A stretch of 5,972 bases of DNA from Magnetococcales bacterium (GTDB lineage Bacteria > Pseudomonadota > Magnetococcia > Magnetococcales > Magnetaquicoccaceae), in contig JADGCR010000140.1 of NCBI GenBank assembly GCA_015228895.1, positions 1 through 5,972 of the forward strand, given 5' to 3'. This document shows positions 1-5,141 of the stretch, piece by piece; positions within the stretch are counted from its first letter, which is position 1; each line of letters starts with the position of its first letter. The notes below the pieces were generated by a model. It was given only the letters and a program-made list of their open reading frames with translations, made no database searches and had not been told where the DNA came from. The translations under genes were made by a program, and so were the position numbers.

Positions 1-1019
1 TGCGCCGCGGCGCCAAGGGTTGGAGTCTGCACCGCATCGGCTCCCGACCCCTGCCCCCCAAAACCGTGACCAACGGCAAAGTCAAGGACAAGCCCGCCCT
101 GGTGCAAGCCATTCGGGAGCTGTGGACCGAAGCCCACTTCGGCAGCAAGCGCGCCGCCATATCCGTTGGCGGTCCCTCGGTCATCATCAAAAAAATCCAA
201 CTGCCCCTTATGACAGAATTGGACATGGAAGACCAGATCTCCACTGAGGCGGAGGAGCATATTCCTTTCGATATCGAAGAGGTCTACCTGGATTTTCAGA
301 TCCTCAGCCGGAGCGAGGAGACCATGGATGTCCTGTTGACCGCCTGCAAAAAGGAGTTGGTGGACAACCGCCTGGAGGCACCAAGGGAAGCGGGTCTGGA
401 CCCGGTTCTGTGTGATCTGGACATCTTCTGCGTTGCCAACGCCTTTGAAACTTTATGCCTTACCGGCAAGAAAAATCAACCGGTCAAGAAGGTGGCCGCG
501 CCGGAAAAAGCCGAAAAAATCGACGCCACGGTGCTGGTCAACGTAGGCTCCTCCCATCTCAACCTGGCCATACTCGCCAACGGTCTGCCGGATTTCACCC
601 GGGATCACGCCTTTGGCGGTGAACGCATGGTACAGGAAATCATGCAAAACCAAAACAGTTCCAACGAGGAGGCAGAACGGCTGATCATCCAGGGCAAGGA
701 CTCCCGGAACCGTCCCTGGCCCCCCGCCTCCAGGGAACCTGTCATTAACGCATTTCTGGAACAAATGGGCAACCTCATCAAGCAGTCCGTGGAATTCTTC
801 AACGCCTCCCACCCCAACCATCGGGTCTCCGGGGTCTATCTGAGCGGAGGGTGCGCCCTGCTCCCGGAGGCGCTCCCCTTCCTGAACGGGCTGTTGAACC
901 TGCCGACCCACACCGCCAACCCGCTGCTGGGGCTTGGCGGGGGAGGGACGGTCCTGCGCCCGGAGAGCGCCCCCTGGTACATGGTGGCCATGGGACTGGC
1001 CTTGCGGGGAGACGCCTGA
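1..1019 (+). CDS. pilM: PilM, type IV pilus actin-like ATPase (5' partial)
   Basis: Cytoplasmic actin/FtsA-like protein of the type IV pilus alignment complex; in the family it binds nucleotide and the N-terminal tail of PilN. The reading frame is open from base 3 and the product matches PilM from the first visible residue, so the gene starts upstream; roughly 15-20 N-terminal residues with the first phosphate loop are missing. The GTG at 66 is internal. Of 338 visible residues, recognisable parts are the EAEEHIPFDIEEVYLDFQIL block (about residues 82-101), the phosphate-2 loop VNVGSSHLN (179-187), FTRD followed by a GGE turn (about 198-206), and the adenosine-motif loop LSGGCALLPE (280-289). 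A Lys/Ala/Pro-rich linker (about 158-174) precedes the phosphate-2 loop. The loop has Asn180 where the Pseudomonas-type family usually has Asp. The TGA shares one base with the pilN ATG. Identity is secure; ATPase activity is inferred. Confidence 0.95.
   Translation, partial: RRGAKGWSLHRIGSRPLPPKTVTNGKVKDKPALVQAIRELWTEAHFGSKRAAISVGGPSVIIKKIQLPLMTELDMEDQISTEAEEHIPFDIEEVYLDFQILSRSEETMDVLLTACKKELVDNRLEAPREAGLDPVLCDLDIFCVANAFETLCLTGKKNQPVKKVAAPEKAEKIDATVLVNVGSSHLNLAILANGLPDFTRDHAFGGERMVQEIMQNQNSSNEEAERLIIQGKDSRNRPWPPASREPVINAFLEQMGNLIKQSVEFFNASHPNHRVSGVYLSGGCALLPEALPFLNGLLNLPTHTANPLLGLGGGGTVLRPESAPWYMVAMGLALRGDA
1006..1012 (+). promoter_or_regulatory. Ribosome binding site of pilN
   Basis: GGGGAGA lies inside the last codons of pilM and ends 6 bases before the ATG at 1019. 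It fixes the pilN start at the TGATG overlap rather than at any of the upstream in-frame codons, which fall inside pilM. Confidence 0.75.
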
Positions 1020-1609
1020 TGCGCATCGCCGTCAATCTGCTCCCCTACCGCCCGGCGCGACGTCTGGCCAAGGTCAACCGGCTCTTCATGATGTGGGGAG
1101 CGGTGGCTTTGCTGGGCATCGTCGCCGCTTTTTTGACGCACTCCGCCATCGAAGATCACATCCTCGAATTGAAAGAGCAAAAAATCGCCCTGGAAGCCAG
1201 ACAGAAGGAGATCGACGACCAACTGGGGGAAATCAAGGATATCAAGGAGAAAAAGGCCCTCATCAAGCAGCGCCTGGAACTCATCGCCACTCTGAGTCGC
1301 GCCCGTGACATGTCGTTGCGCCTCCTGGACGCCTTGAGCCTGACCATTCCGGAAAAGGTCTGGCTCACCAGGGCCACCACCAAACAGAACGAGTTGGAAC
1401 TGGTGGGCAAGGCCCAGTCGAACGCCGTGGTCGCCGATTTCATGCGCGCCCTGGAGGCTTCGCCCTACATCTCCCGGGTGGACCTGACCCGCGTGGCCCG
1501 ACCCGCCAAGGAGGAACTGGACCTGAAGGAGTTCACCCTGACCGCCCACATCGATTCCCTGGAACCGGAAAAGACCGAACCCAGCAAACCAGAGAGATCA
1601 AAAAAATAG
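1019..1609 (+). CDS. pilN: PilN, type IV pilus inner-membrane alignment protein
   Basis: Bitopic inner-membrane protein of 196 residues, close to the usual PilN length. The cytoplasmic N-terminus MRIAVNLLPYRPARR carries the conserved NLLP(Y/W)R motif that in the family docks into PilM. A single membrane segment spans about residues 23-39. A charged, Glu/Lys-rich coiled coil follows (about 43-95), then a ferredoxin-like periplasmic domain starting near the LLDALSLTIPEKVWLT stretch (about 103-118), typical of PilN. The C-terminus is a basic Lys/Pro/Ser-rich tail. The start is set by the PilM overlap, the GGGGAGA ribosome site and the motif beginning at residue 3. The open frame extends 56 codons upstream but lies entirely within pilM and looks non-coding. 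The TAG stop follows a run of seven A's and is 2 bases before pilO. Expected partner: PilO, as a heterodimer. Confidence 0.96.
   Translation: MRIAVNLLPYRPARRLAKVNRLFMMWGAVALLGIVAAFLTHSAIEDHILELKEQKIALEARQKEIDDQLGEIKDIKEKKALIKQRLELIATLSRARDMSLRLLDALSLTIPEKVWLTRATTKQNELELVGKAQSNAVVADFMRALEASPYISRVDLTRVARPAKEELDLKEFTLTAHIDSLEPEKTEPSKPERSKK
1600..1606 (+). other. In-phase A AAA AAA heptamer at the pilN stop
   Basis: A run of seven A's forms the last base of a TCA codon and the two final AAA codons of pilN, immediately before TAG. It is in the phase needed for a -1 tandem slip. After such a slip the next codons are ATA, GCC and then the ATG of pilO in frame, giving a PilN-PilO fusion. I see no convincing downstream hairpin. 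The purine run at 1591-1597 could act as a weak Shine-Dalgarno-like stimulator or, equally, as a poorly spaced ribosome site for pilO. Presence of the heptamer is certain; function is speculative. Confidence 0.3.
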
Positions 1610-1611
1610 CC

Positions 1612-2253
1612 ATGGAACTCGGTTTTGATCCCAGCGCCCTGCTGCGCCTGCCCCCCCTCAAAAAAGCGGCCATCGCTCTGCTGCTGCTGCTGGTCATCGC
1701 GGCGGGATACTGGCAACTCTTCTTCAAGAGCCAGCAGATCATCATGGACAAGCTGGCCGGCGAAATCACCACCCTGGAAGAGGAGATCCAGTCCAAGCAG
1801 TCCATGCTGAAAAAACTGCCCGCCCTCCGCCAGGAGCTGGAAGCGTTGAAACTCCAGGAGGCGGAAGCGGCGCGCAAGCTCCCCTCCAAAAAGGAGATCC
1901 CCTCCCTGCTGACCGACATTTCCAACGCGGGACACGAACAGGGACTGCTGTTCCTGCTGTTCGCCCCGAAACCGGAGATGCCCGCGGAGATCCATACCGA
2001 GGTGCCGGTGGAGCTGCAGATCCAGGGTGGCTACCATGAAACGGCACAATTCATGCAAATTGTTGCCAGAATGCCCCGTATCGTCACCATAACCGACATC
2101 CAGATCACCCCTGGCAAAAACGGCATGTTGCAGACCTCGGCCAAGGCCACCACCTACCGGTTCATGGATGCGGAGGAGCTGGCCGTCCAGGCGAAAAAGG
2201 CCAGCGAGGCCAAAGCGAAAAAAGGCGAAGACAAGGCGAAAAAGGGACACTGA
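1612..2253 (+). CDS. pilO: PilO, type IV pilus inner-membrane alignment protein
   Basis: Bitopic inner-membrane protein of 213 residues, within the normal PilO range, that pairs with PilN and connects to PilP and PilQ. A short cytoplasmic N-terminus (1-18) is followed by one membrane segment (about 19-38) containing five consecutive CTG Leu codons. A periplasmic coiled coil (about 42-92) then leads into the PilO ferredoxin-like domain (about 93-183); VPVELQIQGGYHETAQFMQ at about 132-150 is a characteristic family stretch. The last 20 residues (194-213) form a basic tail with three AKK units and eight lysines, which is not part of the conserved fold. The ATG lies 2 bases after the pilN stop with only a distant AGAGAG purine run (1591-1596, 15 bases away), so translation probably depends on coupling to pilN. 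TGA abuts the pilP ATG directly. Confidence 0.95.
   Translation: MELGFDPSALLRLPPLKKAAIALLLLLVIAAGYWQLFFKSQQIIMDKLAGEITTLEEEIQSKQSMLKKLPALRQELEALKLQEAEAARKLPSKKEIPSLLTDISNAGHEQGLLFLLFAPKPEMPAEIHTEVPVELQIQGGYHETAQFMQIVARMPRIVTITDIQITPGKNGMLQTSAKATTYRFMDAEELAVQAKKASEAKAKKGEDKAKKGH
2191..2246 (+). repeat. Three GCGAAAA(A)AGG units in the pilO 3' end
   Basis: The motif GCGAAA followed by AAGG or AAAGG occurs at 2191, 2215 and 2236, spaced 24 and 21 bases and all in frame. Each copy encodes Ala-Lys-Lys in the basic C-terminal tail of PilO. The spacing by multiples of three suggests a low-complexity tail that can grow or shrink without breaking the frame. Confidence 0.6.
2242..2247 (+). promoter_or_regulatory. 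Ribosome binding site of pilP
   Basis: AAGGGA within the last codons of pilO ends 6 bases before the ATG at 2254, normal spacing. It supports starting PilP at the TGAATG junction, where the product begins with a signal peptide. Confidence 0.7.
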
Positions 2254-2715
2254 ATGAAACGTCTGGCACTTGCTCTGCTGATCGCCGGCACCCCGCTCTC
2301 CCCCTGGGCGGAGGAGGCGCAGAAGGAGGAACCCTACACCTACCGGTCCGTTGGCAAACGCGATCCCTTTCAACCACCGGCCGCGGTGGAAAAACAGCTC
2401 GCCGCGGCCATGGCCGCGGCCAAGGATCTCCCCGTCGCGCCCCAACGGGTCAAGGAACCTCTGGAAGCGTTTCAACTGGACAGCCTCAAACTGGTCGCCA
2501 TTCTTTTTTCCGCCGAAAAGGAGGAACCCGCCGCCATGGTGCAGGACCCCACCGGCAAAGGCCACCTCATCCGCAAGAAGAACTTCATCGGATCACGGGA
2601 AGGACAGATCATGGAAATTCAGGATGGCGTGGTCATCATTCACGAACCCCCACAAACCACAAACGGTGATCGCAAAATCATCACCTTGCGCTTGCACGAA
2701 GAAAAGGCCAAATGA
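2254..2715 (+). CDS. pilP: PilP, periplasmic linker between PilNO and the PilQ secretin
   Basis: A 153-residue protein, somewhat shorter than the ~175 residues I recall for well-studied PilP. It begins with a signal peptide: Lys2/Arg3, a hydrophobic core (4-12), and a likely signal peptidase I site after PWA (residue 19). There is no lipobox and no cysteine anywhere, whereas PilP of Pseudomonas and Neisseria is a lipoprotein. The conserved YRSVGKRDPFQPP segment (30-42) is the family hallmark, corresponding to the natively extended region that binds PilNO. An Ala-rich helix (about 43-57) and a short linker follow. The C-terminal beta-sandwich (about 65-150) contains LDSLKLVAIL, VQDPTGKGHLIRKKNFIG and a Gly-Val-Val-Ile-Ile strand; this domain binds secretin N0 in homologues. 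TGA overlaps the pilQ ATG by four bases. Identity is strong from motif and position; lack of lipidation is read directly from the sequence. Confidence 0.93.
   Translation: MKRLALALLIAGTPLSPWAEEAQKEEPYTYRSVGKRDPFQPPAAVEKQLAAAMAAAKDLPVAPQRVKEPLEAFQLDSLKLVAILFSAEKEEPAAMVQDPTGKGHLIRKKNFIGSREGQIMEIQDGVVIIHEPPQTTNGDRKIITLRLHEEKAK
2401..2420. repeat. 20-bp perfect palindrome inside pilP
   Basis: GCCGCGGCCATGGCCGCGGC equals its own reverse complement over all 20 bases. The match ends at once on both flanks (C opposite C). It encodes Ala-Ala-Ala-Met-Ala-Ala-Ala (residues 50-56 of PilP), whose codons can give palindromic symmetry by themselves. There is no loop and no following T run, so it is not a terminator. 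Confidence 0.7.
2702..2707 (+). promoter_or_regulatory. Ribosome binding site bearing on the pilQ start
   Basis: AAAAGG ends 4 bases before ATG 2712 and 7 bases before the adjacent in-frame ATG 2715. The spacing suits the second ATG slightly better, while the first gives the ATGA overlap with the pilP stop. The choice changes PilQ by one methionine and does not affect its signal peptide. Confidence 0.5.
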
Positions 2716-5120
2716 TGCGCCCAGTCCTCTCCCTCTTGTCGCTGCTGCTCTGGCTTCCGCTCCTGGCCGGGTGTCTGCCACCCTCCCCCCCATCCACCCC
2801 ATCCGCCGGGACGGAGAACAGGACCACCCTGATCACCGACATCCAGGTCCGGGAGGAGTCGCGGGGCACCGCCATCACCGTGAAAGCCGATGGGGCGCTG
2901 CCGTACAAGGTCTTCCAGAAAAGCGATCCCCCCCGGATTCTGCTCACCTTTCCGGCAAGCCGCATCGACGCCGCCATCCAGCCCAGACTGCTCAATCTCG
3001 CGACCATCGTGGGCCTGTTCCCCTCGGAGACACCGGACCGCAACGGCCAACTGGAACTGACCCTGCCCACGCTCCTGGAGTACGTCATCCAGGAGAATCC
3101 GACCGGGATCGAACTGACCGTATTGTCCCAGAACCAGGCCGCCGCCAAAAACCGGCTCGAAGTGCGGGAGGCCCGCATCACCCGGGTCCCGGATGGCACG
3201 GAGATCCGTTTCATCGGCACCGGCCCCTTCCCGGAGCCGAAGATCTTCCGCACCGTCGATCCCCCCCGCATGGTTCTGGATCTGCCCGGCATGTCCGGTC
3301 CCAAGGAGAGCCGTCCCGTCGCCGGTGGCACCCCGGAGGTGGCCAGCGGCCAACTGGTGGGCGCTCCGGGCAAGACGCGCATGATCGTGGATCTGACCGG
3401 CGCGGGCATCGCCTACCGGGTCACCCGTGAAAAGGAGACCCCCGTCATCCATCTCACCCAACGCCCGGATATCGCCGGCGTCCCCGCCATCGTCAACGTG
3501 GCCTTCTCCCGTGACGCCGACGACGCCGTCACCCGCATCCAGCTGGACAGGGAAGGGTCCGCCGCCCAGAGCAGCCGCCAGGGAATGGACCTGATCCTGA
3601 CCCTCAAAAAGACCGTCGCCGACGCCAAATGGATCCGGCGCATGGATGTGCGCGCCTTCGGCGGGCCGGTGGATTACCTGGATCTGCAACCCGTGGGGGA
3701 GAACCTCCAGGCCACCTTGCGCATGAACCCGCAGGCCGGTCAGCACGAAATCCTCCAAAAGGAGCAGGAGATCCTCATCCGGGTCAAGCCCGCCCTGGAG
3801 AGGGGCCAACCCGCTCAGGAGAGCTTCCCCTACGCGGGACAAAAAGTCTCCCTGGACGTCAAGGACATCGACATCCAGAACGCCCTGCGCTTCATGGCGG
3901 AGATCGCCAGGATCAACATCATCCTCTCCGACACCGTGACCGGCACCCTGACCATGCGCATCACGGATGTCCCCTGGGACCAGGCCCTGGACCTGATGCT
4001 GGAAGCCAAGGGACTGGGCAAGATCAAAATGGGGAACGTCCTGCGCATCGCCCCCTTGAGCGAAATCCAGAAATCCACCGAGGCGCGCATCACGGAACAA
4101 AACAGCAAGAAACAACTGGAACCCGTGCTGACGGAGATGATCCCGGTGAGTTTCGCCCAGGCGAAAAACATCAAGACCTTGCTCCAGGAGGGAGATCAGG
4201 CCAAGGGAACCCGCATCCTCTCCAGCCAGGGGACGGTCTCTCTGGACGACCGCACCAACACCCTCATCGTCAAGGATGTGGCGGGCAACCTGGCCCAGAT
4301 CCGGGAGATGGTGGGCAAACTGGACCGTCCCATCTCCCAGGTGCTCATCGAGGCCCGCATCGTGGAAGTGACCCGCAACAGTCTGGACTCGCTGGGCATC
4401 AGCTGGGGGTTCAACTACAAGCGCAACAACAAGTGGGGACTCTCCGGCAACGCGCTCAACGCCTATGAGGCCCAACAGTTCGACGCCACCAACGTCACCT
4501 CCCCGCGGGTGCAGATGTCCGAGAACGCCCCGATGAACGTCAACCTGAATCCCGTCGGCGCCGGTTCCGGCACTCTCGGCTTCCACATGGGGTCCATCTC
4601 TCCGCTGGTGGATCTGGACATCGAGCTGGGGGCGCTGGAAAACACCCGCAAACTCACCGCCATCTCCAGTCCCCGCATTCTCACCACCAACAATCAGGCG
4701 GCCAGCATCAGTCAGGGTTTTTCCCAACCCTATCCCACCAGAGACAGCACCGGAGGCACCACCTACTCCTATATCGACGCCACCTTGAGCCTGACGGTCA
4801 CCCCGCAGATCACCCCCAACGGATTTGTCATCCTGGAGGTGCTGGCCACCAACAACACCCCGGGGACCTCCAACTCCGCCGCCCCCCCTCCCATCATCAA
4901 ACAGGAGATCAAGACCCGCGCCCTGGTGAAAAATGGCGAAACCATCGTGCTGGGCGGCATTTACAAAACCAAGGACAGCGACAGCACCACCGGCGTACCC
5001 CATCTGAAGAACATCCCCCTGTTCGGCTGGCTGTTCAAACAGCAGCTCCAGGAGAACGAACAGGTGGAATTGCTGGTGTTTCTCACGCCAAGAATCATCG
5101 TCGAGGCGACACAACCATGA
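2712..5120 (+). CDS. pilQ: PilQ, type IV pilus outer-membrane secretin (putative lipoprotein)
   Basis: Secretin of 802 residues forming the outer-membrane gate for the pilus. A signal peptide ends in the lipobox Leu18-Ala-Gly-Cys21, with Leu at +2, which predicts an outer-membrane lipoprotein. A Pro/Ser/Thr-rich tether follows (22-36). Three N-terminal beta domains come next: AMIN-like domain 1 (about 40-137), domain 2 (about 148-250) and domain 3 (about 257-358). Domains 1 and 2 share a K(V/I)F-x3-DPPR signature (DPPR at 72-75 and 183-186); domain 3 has the [12 protein letters not shown] block typical of PilQ. The N0/STN domain spans about 372-455 ([20 protein letters not shown], then [11 protein letters not shown]), and N1 about 470-543. 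The secretin barrel runs from [10 protein letters not shown] (544) through VTPQITPNG (696-704), [26 protein letters not shown] (762-775) and [11 protein letters not shown]. It is longer than the ~714-residue Pseudomonas protein, consistent with the extra domain. It overlaps pilP by four bases. Confidence 0.97.
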   Translation: MMRPVLSLLSLLLWLPLLAGCLPPSPPSTPSAGTENRTTLITDIQVREESRGTAITVKADGALPYKVFQKSDPPRILLTFPASRIDAAIQPRLLNLATIVGLFPSETPDRNGQLELTLPTLLEYVIQENPTGIELTVLSQNQAAAKNRLEVREARITRVPDGTEIRFIGTGPFPEPKIFRTVDPPRMVLDLPGMSGPKESRPVAGGTPEVASGQLVGAPGKTRMIVDLTGAGIAYRVTREKETPVIHLTQRPDIAGVPAIVNVAFSRDADDAVTRIQLDREGSAAQSSRQGMDLILTLKKTVADAKWIRRMDVRAFGGPVDYLDLQPVGENLQATLRMNPQAGQHEILQKEQEILIRVKPALERGQPAQESFPYAGQKVSLDVKDIDIQNALRFMAEIARINIILSDTVTGTLTMRITDVPWDQALDLMLEAKGLGKIKMGNVLRIAPLSEIQKSTEARITEQNSKKQLEPVLTEMIPVSFAQAKNIKTLLQEGDQAKGTRILSSQGTVSLDDRTNTLIVKDVAGNLAQIREMVGKLDRPISQVLIEARIVEVTRNSLDSLGISWGFNYKRNNKWGLSGNALNAYEAQQFDATNVTSPRVQMSENAPMNVNLNPVGAGSGTLGFHMGSISPLVDLDIELGALENTRKLTAISSPRILTTNNQAASISQGFSQPYPTRDSTGGTTYSYIDATLSLTVTPQITPNGFVILEVLATNNTPGTSNSAAPPPIIKQEIKTRALVKNGETIVLGGIYKTKDSDSTTGVPHLKNIPLFGWLFKQQLQENEQVELLVFLTPRIIVEATQP
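2763..2774 (+). other. Lipobox LAGC of PilQ
   Basis: Codons 18-21 (CTG GCC GGG TGT) encode Leu-Ala-Gly-Cys at the end of a hydrophobic core beginning after MMRP. This fits the [LVI][ASTVI][GAS]C lipobox, with Cys21 as the acylated residue. Leu22 rather than Asp at +2 argues against inner-membrane retention under the E. coli Lol rule. Confidence 0.8.
5103..5106 (+). promoter_or_regulatory. Ribosome binding site favouring the first aroB start
   Basis: GAGG near the end of pilQ ends 10 bases before ATG 5117 and 25 bases before the second in-frame ATG at 5132. The second ATG has no comparable purine run at normal distance, so the first is favoured. Confidence 0.4.
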
Positions 5121-5141
5121 GCGACGCAACCATGAGCGACG
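5112..5141 (+). repeat. Perfect 15-bp tandem duplication at the pilQ/aroB junction
   Basis: CAACCATGAGCGACG occurs twice head to tail (5112-5126 and 5127-5141) with no mismatch. The unit contains ATGA, which in the first copy is both the pilQ stop and an aroB ATG. Because the unit is five codons long, the second copy provides another ATG (5132) in the same frame, and the product starts MSDATMSDD. Confidence 0.9.

Noticed and set aside
391..402. GGGTCTGGACCC inverted repeat in pilM as a hairpin or terminator
   Set aside because: Five-base arms with a two-base loop inside conserved coding sequence and no T run; expected by chance.
851..1018. N-terminal extension of pilN by 56 codons
   Set aside because: It lies entirely inside pilM in another frame and its translation is Arg/Pro/Gly-rich shadow sequence. 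The conserved PilN motif begins right at Met 1019, with a good ribosome site before it.
66..1019. GTG at 66 as the pilM start
   Set aside because: The frame is open upstream to the window edge, and the residues before 66 (RRGAKGW, then HRIGSRPLPPKTV) match the PilM N-terminal region, so the gene starts outside the window.
1678..1692. Five consecutive CTG codons in pilO as a microsatellite
   Set aside because: They encode the leucine run of the membrane segment with the preferred Leu codon; too short to call a meaningful repeat.
1465..2565. 366-codon minus-strand open frame over pilO and pilP
   Set aside because: Low-complexity Phe/Leu/Gln/Gly-rich product opposite well-supported pilO and pilP; an antisense shadow of GC-rich coding sequence.
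2351..3430. 359-codon plus-strand frame overlapping pilP and pilQ
   Set aside because: Pro/Arg/Ser-rich composition, spans the end of pilP and the start of pilQ in another frame, and shows no motif.
3629..4468. 279-codon plus-strand frame inside pilQ
   Set aside because: Gly/Pro/His/Arg-rich out-of-frame reading of the N0/N1 region of PilQ; not a gene.
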